A DNA stretch of 63,127 nt from Clostridia bacterium (GTDB lineage Bacteria > Bacillota > Clostridia > Oscillospirales > Acutalibacteraceae), in contig JAFUPA010000061.1 of NCBI GenBank assembly GCA_017481575.1, positions 1 to 63,127 on the forward strand, read 5' to 3'. A model generated the notes under the pieces. It was not told the origin of the DNA. It did no database searches and saw only the letters and a list, made by a program, of their open reading frames with translations. Within the stretch, counting starts at the first letter, position 1; each line of letters begins with the position of its first letter. Below are positions 1 to 7,277 of this stretch, piece after piece. The position numbers and the translations under genes are program-made.

Positions 1-422
1 AACTACCTTTGTGTGCGTAGGGGCGTCTATCAGACGTCCGCCGATTTTGTGCTGATTTTGACGGACGACCAATGGTCGCCCCTACTTTCTCAACTATAAT
101 TCGTGCTTTTAAAAACAGCGTCGCAGACCCACAACTTTTGCGAAGCAAAAATTTCATATTGGCGAAGCCAATATTTCATCTGCGTAAGCAGATTTCACCC
201 GACCGTTGGTCGGATTTCATTGCAAAGTCAAGGACTTTGCCCTACAAACCCCAATTTATCGAACAAAATTCAATTTACATTGTAGGGGAGCATATTATGC
301 TCCCGCAAAATCAGCACAAAATACGCAGGCAGATGATATCTGCCCCTACGCACTCAATCATAATTGTAGCGGTAGGGCGGTGGCTTGCTGTCGCCGTTGT
401 TGCAGAGATTTAGAAGTGAAGT
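1..422. repeat. Repeat-rich non-coding stretch with short-hairpin array
   Basis: No credible gene. The block opens with inverted copies of GTAGGGGCG (about 17-85) and continues with five short perfect hairpins at 136-150, 157-173, 179-192, 199-213 and 222-240. Their stems differ, but the linkers between them are nearly constant (ATTTCA or TTTCA). A CCTACAAACCCCAATTTATC segment follows (about 241-260), then palindromic GTAGGGG-type pieces, and GGTAGGGCGGTGGCTTGCTG at 371-390. Related pieces recur at about 15722-16020 and 50780-51175, so this is a mosaic of dispersed intergenic repeats. Open frames across it run through the hairpins and lack ribosome sites. Confidence 0.75.
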
Positions 423-451
423 TTGACAGCGTGATTGGGGTGTGATATAAT
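423..451 (+). promoter_or_regulatory. Consensus sigma-A promoter
   Basis: TTGACA (423-428), a 17-base spacer and TATAAT (446-451), with a TGA extended -10. It sits 86 bases before the start at 537. A leader hairpin follows: AGTGCACA at 480-487 pairs with TGTGCACT at 503-510. Confidence 0.8.
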
Positions 452-536
452 TTAAATATACATAAGTGGATGTGCTAAAAGTGCACAGAGAACACCGTCC
501 TTTGTGCACTGTGTCACCAATCAAGGAGGAATAATT

Positions 537-803
537 ATGGGCTTATTTAGCAACTTTTTTAAAGATTCTTTTGAAACTTGGCTTGAAAATGCATCTGACG
601 AGGAACTCGAAGATGGTTACGAAGAAAGAAGACAACAATGGGTTGAAGATGGTTTCGGTGGCAATGGTGAAAAAACATCTGAAATGAAATGCATTGATAG
701 TGAAATGAGTCGTCGTGCTGAAGAAAAATGGGAAAATAACCCAAGTCGTAATAAAGCCCTCCATTTTCGTTGGACAGACGTTAATCGCTGGAACAACGAT
801 TGA
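537..803 (+). CDS. Small acidic hypothetical protein
   Basis: An 88-residue protein I do not recognise. An upstream in-frame start at 504 exists, but AAGGAGG at 523-529 places the start at ATG 537. The protein is charged and probably cytoplasmic, rich in Glu/Asp, Arg and Trp (WLENASDEELEDGYEERRQQ near the N-terminus). It has no signal peptide or membrane segment. It is driven by an exact consensus promoter and followed 25 bases later by the cysteine-repeat protein, so the two are probably one transcript. Codon use looks A+T-rich compared with the metabolic operons, which suggests an accessory gene. An 11-base sequence in its leader (CAGAGAACACC, 486-496) recurs inverted just after the second gene (1548-1558). 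Confidence 0.7.
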   Translation: MGLFSNFFKDSFETWLENASDEELEDGYEERRQQWVEDGFGGNGEKTSEMKCIDSEMSRRAEEKWENNPSRNKALHFRWTDVNRWNND

Positions 804-828
804 TAAAATATAAATAGGATTAGTTATA

Positions 829-1539
829 ATGAAAAAATTATTTTTAAAACGCTCGATTATAATTGTTTTGATAGTTATTTTACTTCTCACATTTTCTCTT
901 GTGGGTTATTTTCTTTTTAAGCCTTGTGAACATCAATGGGTTGATGCAACTTGTGAGTCGCCCCAAATATGTTCGCTTTGCGATGAAACTGAAGGAACCA
1001 AATTAGAACATCAGTGGGCAGATGCGACTTGCGAAACTGCCGTAACTTGCACACTCTGTGATGAAGTGGCAGGTAATCCACTCGGACACAAATGGCAAGA
1101 CGCAACTTGTGAAAAAGCAAAAGAATGTCTTGTATGTGGAAAAATTGAGGGTGGTCCTTTAGGTCATACATGGGAGAATGCAACATACACAAAACCTAAA
1201 ACTTGCACAAACTGTGGTGAAACATCAGGCTCTGCACTCGTGAAACCTTCTAACAACAGTAGCAGTAGTAACAACAATTCAAGTGGAAACAGTAATACCA
1301 ATAGTGGAGCTACCAAGGATTATGCAAAATGCTTAATTTGTGGTAATCGAACAAGTCGTTCTCAAACTAACTATTGTTCGTCTCATGATTGTATGGTCTC
1401 TTCCTGTCCGTATCCTGCGAAAAATGCTGTCGGTGCTTGGGGTAGTTATTGCGAATTCCATGGATGCCACCAATCAGGGTGTTTGAGTTATCCTATTGGT
1501 GGTACAGATTATTGTGGTGCACATGGCTTTGAAGACTAG
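829..1539 (+). CDS. Membrane-anchored CxxC-repeat protein
   Basis: 236 residues. An N-terminal hydrophobic helix (about residues 9-31) would anchor or export it. Four tandem repeats of about 26 residues follow (about 34-138), each of the form HxWxxATC...CxxC...GxxL. This repeat is common in clostridial surface proteins. A low-complexity Ser/Asn linker (about 140-162) leads to a second Cys/His-rich module with several CxxC- and CxxH-like pairs (about 166-236), perhaps zinc-binding. The fourth repeat has lost the first Cys (NATYTK). It follows the 537-803 gene closely and has only a weak ribosome site, so it may be translationally coupled. Function unknown; metal binding or cell-surface exposure is inferred from the cysteines and the anchor. 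Confidence 0.75.
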   Translation: MKKLFLKRSIIIVLIVILLLTFSLVGYFLFKPCEHQWVDATCESPQICSLCDETEGTKLEHQWADATCETAVTCTLCDEVAGNPLGHKWQDATCEKAKECLVCGKIEGGPLGHTWENATYTKPKTCTNCGETSGSALVKPSNNSSSSNNNSSGNSNTNSGATKDYAKCLICGNRTSRSQTNYCSSHDCMVSSCPYPAKNAVGAWGSYCEFHGCHQSGCLSYPIGGTDYCGAHGFED

Positions 1540-1599
1540 AGCGCACAGGTGTTCTCTGCGTTCGGCTTGCTTTAAACAATAAATAATAGATATACTAAA

Positions 1600-1627
1600 T
1601 TTACGGCGGGGCTTGCTCCGCCGTAAA
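1600..1627 (+). terminator. Hairpin, possible terminator of the 537-1539 cassette
   Basis: A ten-base-pair stem, TTTACGGCGG at 1600-1609 with CCGCCGTAAA at 1618-1627, and an 8-base loop. It lacks a clear T tract, so it may be a repeat-type hairpin rather than an efficient terminator. Confidence 0.45.
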
Positions 1628-1679
1628 ACGTTTGCTCCGAAGCATCGGCTTTCTTATCCTATTTCTTTCTTCCTTAATA

Positions 1680-1708
1680 TTGACATTATTTGCTTGTGGT
1701 GTTAAAAT
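1680..1708 (+). promoter_or_regulatory. Promoter of rhaD
   Basis: TTGACA (1680-1685), a 17-base spacer and TAAAAT (1703-1708), with a TGT extension before the -10. It lies 44 bases before the aldolase start. No carbon-source operator is obvious. Confidence 0.65.
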
Positions 1709-1751
1709 CAATGCGGAAATTTAAGAAAAATAAAAAACAGGAGACATTAAA

Positions 1752-2573
1752 ATGAGTATTCTTGATTTAGATGTAATTAAAAGCTTTGTCCGTGTTTGTG
1801 ACGACGGTTATTCAGAGGGCTGGCACGAAAGAAACGGCGGTAACCTTTCATACCGTATGACAGCCGAAGAGGTTGAGGCTTGCAAGGCTTACTTTACCTA
1901 CGACAGACCGTGGGTAAATATGGGCGTTCAGGCAGATAACCTTAAGAACGAATATTTTATGGTAACAGGTACAGGTAAGTTCTTCCGTAATACAATCCTT
2001 GATCCTGCCGCAAACATCTGTATTGTTGAGATTAACGATGCAGGCGACAGCTACCGTATCGTATGGGGTCTTGTAAACGGCGGCGGCCCGACAAGCGAAT
2101 TCCCGACTCACTTTATGAACCACAGCGTTCGTGTTGCCGCAACAGACGGAAAGTGCCGTGTTATCTATCACGCACATCCCGTTAACATCATCGCCCTCAC
2201 ATTTGTTCTTCCTCTCACATCAGAGGCTTTCTCAAAGGTTCTCTGGCAGAGCATGACAGAGTGCCCGATTATCTTCCCGAACGGTGTCGGTGTTGTTGAG
2301 TGGATGATTCCCGGCGGTGCGGAAATCGCACACAGAACCTGCGAGCTTCTCAAAACATATGATGCAGTTGTATGGGCTCACCACGGTCTCTTTGTTTCGG
2401 GCGATACATTTGACAATGCTTACGGTCTTATGCACACAATCGAGAAGTCAGCAGAAATTTACTGCAGAATTCTCTCTCTCGGTCAGCCTATCCGTCAGAC
2501 AATCAGCGACCAGGGACTCATTGATGTTGCCGCTGCTTACGGTCAGACACTCAACAAGGAGCTCTTGAAATAA
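1752..2573 (+). CDS. rhaD: Rhamnulose-1-phosphate aldolase
   Basis: 273 residues, matching the usual RhaD length of about 274. It is a class II zinc aldolase that splits L-rhamnulose 1-phosphate into dihydroxyacetone phosphate and L-lactaldehyde in the cytoplasm. RhaD-specific stretches are present: GWHERNGGNL (24-33), TGTGKFFRN (72-80) and DPAANICIV (84-92). The zinc ligands are visible as His140 and His142 (YHAH) and His211 (AHHG), and Glu116 fits the catalytic glutamate. The start has AGGAG about 8 bases upstream. It stands alone here: no rhamnose isomerase, kinase or regulator is adjacent, so the rest of the pathway must lie elsewhere, or the enzyme serves another 1-phosphate ketose. A T-box promoter begins 27 bases after its stop. 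Confidence 0.9.
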   Translation: MSILDLDVIKSFVRVCDDGYSEGWHERNGGNLSYRMTAEEVEACKAYFTYDRPWVNMGVQADNLKNEYFMVTGTGKFFRNTILDPAANICIVEINDAGDSYRIVWGLVNGGGPTSEFPTHFMNHSVRVAATDGKCRVIYHAHPVNIIALTFVLPLTSEAFSKVLWQSMTECPIIFPNGVGVVEWMIPGGAEIAHRTCELLKTYDAVVWAHHGLFVSGDTFDNAYGLMHTIEKSAEIYCRILSLGQPIRQTISDQGLIDVAAAYGQTLNKELLK

Positions 2574-2599
2574 TTTAGACAAAACGGCAGAATTGTCTA

Positions 2600-2628
2600 T
2601 TTACGTTTGTCGAAATGTAAGATATAAT
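2600..2628 (+). promoter_or_regulatory. Promoter of first T-box operon
   Basis: TATAAT at 2623-2628, with a weak -35 (TTTACG, 2600-2605) 17 bases upstream. It precedes the T-box leader. Confidence 0.5.
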
Positions 2629-2639
2629 TCACTTGATAT

Positions 2640-2908
2640 TGTTAAAAGCGACGAAGATATTAAGTCTTTTCCGGATTTTTTCAGAGAGCCGACGGTCGGT
2701 GCAAGTCGGTATTTGAAGGCTTTGACTGTCTCGTATCTGAGCTTGATTCCCTAACCGTATTTTTACTGCATAAGGAGTCACGGCAAGCACCGTTATCATA
2801 GCTTAGGGTTTGAAAGAATCCGAAGAGTGGCTGTTTTCAGCAATATGGGTGGTACCACGGTAATTTTGTTTATCGTCCCTGAAGCACAATGTGTTTCAGG
2901 GATTTTTT
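2640..2908 (+). promoter_or_regulatory. T-box leader, specifier probably CUC (Leu)
   Basis: Classical T-box architecture. Stem I has the conserved AGAGAG and GGTCGGTGCAAG distal elements (about 2683-2706). The T-box sequence GGGTGGTACCACGG is at about 2847-2860, followed by an intrinsic terminator (2877-2908). In the phenylalanyl-tRNA synthetase leader of this window the UUC specifier lies six bases before a GAGC motif. The same offset here gives CTC at 2730-2732, followed by a purine, so the leader should sense uncharged leucyl-tRNA. The specifier is an inference; the T-box class itself is clear. Confidence 0.85.
2877..2908 (+). terminator. T-box terminator of LeuA-like operon
   Basis: CCCTGAAGCAC (2877-2887) pairs with GTGTTTCAGGG (2891-2901), then six Ts. 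It is the regulated terminator that competes with the antiterminator containing the T-box sequence. Confidence 0.8.
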
Positions 2909-2949
2909 ATTTAAAAATCAATTATTATTTATTTTTAAGGAGAATATTT

Positions 2950-4365
2950 ATGAGAAAGATTCGTGTGTCAGACATTACCTTAAGAGAATGTGCAAATTCA
3001 GTTGACCATTCTTTGAGCTTTAAGGAAAAAATCGAGATGGCAAAGCTAATGGATAAGCTCCACTACGACAGCATTGAGATGCCTGAAATCAAAAATGTTT
3101 CTACCGATGTTCTCTTGATAAAGACAATCGCTTCACTTGTTAAGAATACAGAGGTATGCGTTCCTGCCGGAATGAGTGCTGAAAGTGTTGAAACAGCTTG
3201 GAACAGCGTTAAGGGTGCGGCAAAATCGGCTCTTAAGGTAAGCGTTCCTGTTTCTGCAGTTCAGATGGAGTTCAAGTGCGGCAAGAAGCCTCCGGTTGTT
3301 AAAGAAATGGCGGCTTCACTTGTTGCAGAGTGCAAAAAGTATACCGACAATGTTGAATTCTCCGCAGAGGATGCAATGAGAGGCGAAAAGGACTTCTTAT
3401 ACAGCGTAATCGCCTCCGCTGTTGAGGCAGGCGCAAGCCGTGTTACTGTTTGCGACTCCGAGGGAACAATGATGCCGTCAGAGATTTCCGCTTTCATCGG
3501 CGACCTTTACGAGAACGTACCCGCTCTCAAGGACGTAACACTTTCAGTTGAAATCAGCGACGAAATGAATATGGCAATTGCAAGTGCATTTGCGGCAGTT
3601 AATGCAGGCGCAGGTGAAATCAAGACAGTTGCCGAAGGCTTTGCTTTCCCCACCGTTGACAGCGTTATGAAGGTGTTTAAGTTAAGAGGGGACTCAAACT
3701 CAGTTTCAAGCAAGATAAGAACTACCGAGCTTTCACGTGTTGTGAACCAGATGAAGAGAATGGTAAGCACAACAAAGAGTGAAACTTCACCGTTTGAAAA
3801 CGGTGTCAACGACTCCGACGAGTCACTCACACTTGACAAAAACGACGACATTTCAACAGTTATCAAGGCTATCAAGAAGATAGGCTACGACCTCTCCGAA
3901 GAGGATAACTCAAAGGTTTACGACGCCTTCAAGCGTGTAGCTAAAAAGAAGGATTTTGTCGGCACAAAGGAGCTCGAAGCAATCATCGCTTCAACAGCAC
4001 TCCAGGTACCGTCAACATATACAATTGAAAGCTATGTTATCAACAGCGGTAACGTAATTACTGCAACTGCAAACATCAAGCTCGTCAAGGACGGCGAGGC
4101 TGTAAGCGGTGTAAGCGTTGGTGACGGCCCGATTGATGCGGCATTCCTTGCAATTGAACAGATTGTCGGTCATCACTACGAGCTTGACGATTTCCAGATT
4201 AAATCTGTTACAGAGGGTCGTGAAGCAATGGGCTCTGCTCTTGTAAAGCTCCGTTCAGCAAGCGGCAAGCTTTATTCGGGTACAGGCATCTCAACCGACG
4301 TTATCGGTGCAAGTATCCGAGCTTATGTCAGCGCACTCAATAAGATTGCTTATGAGGAGGAATAA
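2950..4365 (+). CDS. LeuA-like protein with degenerate active site
   Basis: 471 residues from ATG 2950 (AAGGAGA at about 2939); an upstream in-frame start inside the leader terminator is rejected. Residues about 1-270 form a DRE-TIM barrel related to 2-isopropylmalate/homocitrate synthases. Residues about 340-471 match the LeuA allosteric domain very well (GDGPIDAAF near 388, VTEGREAMG, SGTGISTDVIGAS), which binds leucine in true LeuA. The catalytic barrel is altered: the usual TLRDGEQ reads TLRECAN, and the paired metal-binding histidines (HxHND) are replaced by an EISDE-like stretch. Ordinary isopropylmalate synthase activity is therefore doubtful. It is first in a probable leucine T-box operon, with the next start 2 bases after its stop. 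A leucine-sensing subunit, or a changed condensation enzyme acting on an acyl-CoA, are both possible. Confidence 0.75.
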   Translation: MRKIRVSDITLRECANSVDHSLSFKEKIEMAKLMDKLHYDSIEMPEIKNVSTDVLLIKTIASLVKNTEVCVPAGMSAESVETAWNSVKGAAKSALKVSVPVSAVQMEFKCGKKPPVVKEMAASLVAECKKYTDNVEFSAEDAMRGEKDFLYSVIASAVEAGASRVTVCDSEGTMMPSEISAFIGDLYENVPALKDVTLSVEISDEMNMAIASAFAAVNAGAGEIKTVAEGFAFPTVDSVMKVFKLRGDSNSVSSKIRTTELSRVVNQMKRMVSTTKSETSPFENGVNDSDESLTLDKNDDISTVIKAIKKIGYDLSEEDNSKVYDAFKRVAKKKDFVGTKELEAIIASTALQVPSTYTIESYVINSGNVITATANIKLVKDGEAVSGVSVGDGPIDAAFLAIEQIVGHHYELDDFQIKSVTEGREAMGSALVKLRSASGKLYSGTGISTDVIGASIRAYVSALNKIAYEEE

Positions 4366-4367
4366 AG

Positions 4368-6875
4368 GTGAATTTAGCTTTTTCAACAAAGTTCCACAAG
4401 GCGAACGGACTTGGCGATTTTATAAAGATTGCCGATGAGCTTCGCTATGACGGAATTGAAATCCACGATATAAAAGCAGACGCTTTTTCGGGCAAGTCTT
4501 CACCCTTTAACCCCGATATGGCATCTGTAACAAAGCGTACTCTTGTAAACGCAAAGAAGTCAATCGTATGCATCAACGTCGGCTGTAACGTTGCAGACAA
4601 GGCTTCCGAAGAAGAAAATATGCAAAAAATCGAAACAGCAGTTTCGGTTGCAAACAATATAAATGTTCCTTACATCAAGGTTTATGCCGAGAGCGGTGAC
4701 GAGGATGCTTTCGACTATGTAACCGGGTTTATGACAAAGGTAATCGCCTTGTGCGAGAAGAAGAATGTTGTTGTACTTGTTGAAACCTGCGGCATTTTTG
4801 CCGATACCAACAAGCTCTGCGACCTCCTCAACTTCTTTGCAAGCGACTTTATCGGCGCAGACTGGAATATGTACGAAACATACTTCCACACAAAAGAGGA
4901 TGCCGAAAAAACTATCACAAACCTCGGTGCATATGTAAAGCTCGTTCATATGACAGACGCAAAGGCTTACGGCGAGCATACACTCATCGGTGAGGGTGTT
5001 CTTCCCGTTGAGGATATGGTCAACGCTCTTCGCTCAATCAACTACGCAGGCTTTGTATCTGTTGAGTGGGATCCCGAGTGGGTCAGCGAAATCGACGACC
5101 TTGAAATAGTCCTCACTCACTACGAAAGCTTCGTTGAAGCAATGGGCAGCACAAAGAGTGATAAAAAGTATTTCTATAATAAAACACGTACAGGTAAGTT
5201 CGTCTGGGAAAAAGAAGAGCTTGTTGACAAGACCTTCTCACAGGTGCTTGACACAATGGTTGAAAATTTCCCCGACCAGCTCGCATTCAAGTACACAACT
5301 CTTGATTACACAAGAACATACTCCGAGTTCCGTGACGATGTTGACACCTTTGCACGTTCACTCATCGCAATGGGCGTTAAGGCAGGTACACACGTTGCAG
5401 TTTGGGCAACTAACGTACCGCAGTGGTACATTGCATTCTGGGCGGCAACTAAAATCGGCGCAGTTCTCGTAACAGTTAACACAGCTTACAAAATCCACGA
5501 GGCAGAGTACCTTTTCCGTCAGTCAGACACTCATACCCTTATTATGGTTAAGGGCTACAGAGATTCTCACTATGACGAAATCGTAGCAGAGCTTTGCCCC
5601 GAGCTTAAAAATACAAAACCGGGCGAGCCTCTCCACGCAAAGCGTCTCCCGTTCTTGAGAAATGTCATCACAGTCGGCTTTGAGCAGGAGGGCTGTATGA
5701 CCTGGAACGAGGCAATCGACAAGGCTTCGCAGGTACCCGTTGAGGAAGTTTACCGTATGGCATCTCTTGTTAAAAAGGACGATGTCTGCAATATGCAGTA
5801 CACCTCGGGTACAACAGGCTTCCCCAAGGGCGTTATGCTCACACACTACAACGTTGTTAATAACGGTAAGTGTATCGGCGACAGAATGGATCTTTCCACA
5901 GCGGACAGAATGATGATTCAGGTTCCGATGTTCCATTGCTTCGGTATGGTTCTTGCAATGACAGCAACAATGACACACGGTGGTACAATCCTTCCCTTGC
6001 CGTATTTCTCACCGAAGCCGTCACTTGCTTGTATCAATAACGAGCGCATCACCGCTTTCCACGGTGTTCCTACAATGTTTATCGCAATGCTTCAGCATCC
6101 CGACTTTGAAAAGACCGACTTCTCTTATATGAGAACGGGAATCATGGCAGGCTCGCCCTGTCCGATTGCAAAGATGCGTGAAGTTGTTGAAAAAATGAAT
6201 ATGAAAGAAATCACAATCGTTTACGGACAGACAGAGGCTTCACCCGGCTGCACAATGTCAAGTACAGACGACCCGCTTGAGGTGCGTGTTGCAACCGTTG
6301 GTCGTGCCTTGCCGAAAATCGAGTGCAAAATCGTTGACCCCGAAACAGGTCTTGAGTGCCCGGATGAGGTGACAGGCGAATTCGTTGCAAGAGGCTACAA
6401 TATTATGAAGGGCTACTACAAGATGCCGAAGGCTACTGCGGCGGCAATCGACAAGGACGGCTGGCTTCATACAGGTGACCTTGCCTGCAGAACTCCCGAG
6501 GGCAACTTCCGTATCACAGGCAGACTCAAGGATATGATCATCCGTGGCGGTGAAAACATCTATCCCAAGGAGATTGAAGAGTTTATCTACACTCATCCCA
6601 AGGTCAAGGACGTTCAGGTTATCGGTGTTCCCGACGAGGGTCTCGGAGAGGAAATTATGGCTTGTATCATCCTGCAGGACGGCGAGTCTATGACCGAAGC
6701 AGAGATGAGACAGTATGTTCTCGACCATATGGCAAAGCATAAGGTACCTAAGTACATCGACTTCGTTTCCGAATTCCCGATGAATGCGGCAGGTAAAATT
6801 CTTAAATATAAAATGCGTGAAATGGCAATCGAAAAGTACGGCTTGCAGAAAGCAAATTCAGTCGTAACGGCATAA
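4368..6875 (+). CDS. TIM-barrel isomerase-like / acyl-CoA synthetase fusion
   Basis: 835 residues from a GTG start with GAGGAGG just upstream, inside the end of the previous gene. Residues about 1-260 resemble the sugar-phosphate isomerase/epimerase (xylose-isomerase-like TIM barrel) family, with the EIHDI, VLVETCG and VHMTDAK strands. Residues about 285-830 are an ANL-superfamily acyl-CoA synthetase: the ATP loop YTSGTTGFPKG (about 476-486), GQTEASP, the GRLKDMIIRGGENIYPKEIE hinge (about 717-736) and the catalytic-lysine segment NAAGKILK (about 807-814). The ligase should make acyl-AMP and then acyl-CoA. The leucine T-box points to isovalerate or a related branched acid, but the substrate is inferred. 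I do not know this fusion as a characterised enzyme; the barrel's role is unknown. Confidence 0.8.
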   Translation: MNLAFSTKFHKANGLGDFIKIADELRYDGIEIHDIKADAFSGKSSPFNPDMASVTKRTLVNAKKSIVCINVGCNVADKASEEENMQKIETAVSVANNINVPYIKVYAESGDEDAFDYVTGFMTKVIALCEKKNVVVLVETCGIFADTNKLCDLLNFFASDFIGADWNMYETYFHTKEDAEKTITNLGAYVKLVHMTDAKAYGEHTLIGEGVLPVEDMVNALRSINYAGFVSVEWDPEWVSEIDDLEIVLTHYESFVEAMGSTKSDKKYFYNKTRTGKFVWEKEELVDKTFSQVLDTMVENFPDQLAFKYTTLDYTRTYSEFRDDVDTFARSLIAMGVKAGTHVAVWATNVPQWYIAFWAATKIGAVLVTVNTAYKIHEAEYLFRQSDTHTLIMVKGYRDSHYDEIVAELCPELKNTKPGEPLHAKRLPFLRNVITVGFEQEGCMTWNEAIDKASQVPVEEVYRMASLVKKDDVCNMQYTSGTTGFPKGVMLTHYNVVNNGKCIGDRMDLSTADRMMIQVPMFHCFGMVLAMTATMTHGGTILPLPYFSPKPSLACINNERITAFHGVPTMFIAMLQHPDFEKTDFSYMRTGIMAGSPCPIAKMREVVEKMNMKEITIVYGQTEASPGCTMSSTDDPLEVRVATVGRALPKIECKIVDPETGLECPDEVTGEFVARGYNIMKGYYKMPKATAAAIDKDGWLHTGDLACRTPEGNFRITGRLKDMIIRGGENIYPKEIEEFIYTHPKVKDVQVIGVPDEGLGEEIMACIILQDGESMTEAEMRQYVLDHMAKHKVPKYIDFVSEFPMNAAGKILKYKMREMAIEKYGLQKANSVVTA

Positions 6876-6880
6876 TCAAA

Positions 6881-6917
6881 TACATTACAAAATGTAATAT
6901 GCACATTACAAAATGTA
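6881..6917. promoter_or_regulatory. Twin palindrome, candidate operator
   Basis: Two copies of ACATTACAAAATGT, at 6882-6895 and 6903-6916. Each is a dyad ACATT-N4-AATGT; the first extends one base further on both sides. Their centres are 21 bases apart, two helical turns, and the second ends 3 bases before the -35 of the second T-box operon. The first gene of that operon carries a helix-turn-helix domain, which makes it a candidate binder. Confidence 0.6.
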
Positions 6918-6919
6918 TC

Positions 6920-6948
6920 TTGCAAAAGAAATGCAAAAAGTTTATAAT
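6920..6948 (+). promoter_or_regulatory. Promoter of second T-box operon
   Basis: TTGCAA (6920-6925), a 17-base spacer and TATAAT (6943-6948), directly downstream of the twin palindrome. Confidence 0.6.
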
Positions 6949-6959
6949 GTACCGCAACA

Positions 6960-7243
6960 AGGAATTGTTGTTAAAGGCTGTGACGAAGACGGTTACGTTT
7001 CTGAAACTTTAAGAGAGTCGGCGGCTGGTGTGAGCCGATAGTTTTCGGGGCGAAAAGAACCTATCCCTTCTGAGCCGAAGAGATGAAAGCCGAGTGCAAA
7101 TAGTTTCTTCCGTTTTACTACGTTAGTGTTAAGGGGTTGACAGACCCTATGAGTGGCACAGAGCAATAGCCGAGTGCAATTTGAGTGGTACCGCGGATTT
7201 TATTTCCGTCTCAAAGTTTTAAAAGACTTTGAGACGGTTTTTT
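6960..7243 (+). promoter_or_regulatory. T-box leader, specifier probably AUC (Ile)
   Basis: The Stem I distal elements (AGAGAGTCGGCGGCTGGTG, about 7012-7030) and the T-box TGAGTGGTACCGCGG (7182-7196) are clear, followed by a terminator at 7206-7243. With the six-base offset to GAGC seen in the pheS leader, the specifier is ATC at 7063-7065, isoleucine. The base after it is C rather than the usual purine, so the specifier is less certain than the T-box class. Gene content (branched-chain aminotransferase, ketoisovalerate-type oxidoreductase) supports isoleucine. Confidence 0.85.
7206..7243 (+). terminator. T-box terminator of XRE-cupin-ligase operon
   Basis: A perfect 12-base-pair stem, CCGTCTCAAAGT (7206-7217) with ACTTTGAGACGG (7226-7237), followed by six Ts. 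Confidence 0.85.
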
Positions 7244-7277
7244 ATTTCCTCAAAGTCACAAAAAAGGAGGTAAATTT

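Noticed and set aside
136-240. CRISPR array
   Set aside because: The constant parts are 5-7 base linkers and the variable parts are palindromes. There are no 23-37 base direct repeats, no spacers and no cas genes.
72-445. Overlapping reading frames of 60-113 codons
   Set aside because: They cross the hairpin array and palindromic repeats, have no ribosome site, and their peptides follow the repeats.
1752-2573. Fuculose-phosphate aldolase or ribulose-phosphate epimerase
   Set aside because: Length (273) and the GWHERNGGNL, TGTGKFFRN and DPAANICIV stretches fit RhaD, not the shorter FucA/AraD group.
7062-7064. Tyrosine (TAT) reading of the second T-box specifier
   Set aside because: It would need a seven-base offset to GAGC, whereas the pheS leader in the same window uses six; operon content also favours isoleucine.
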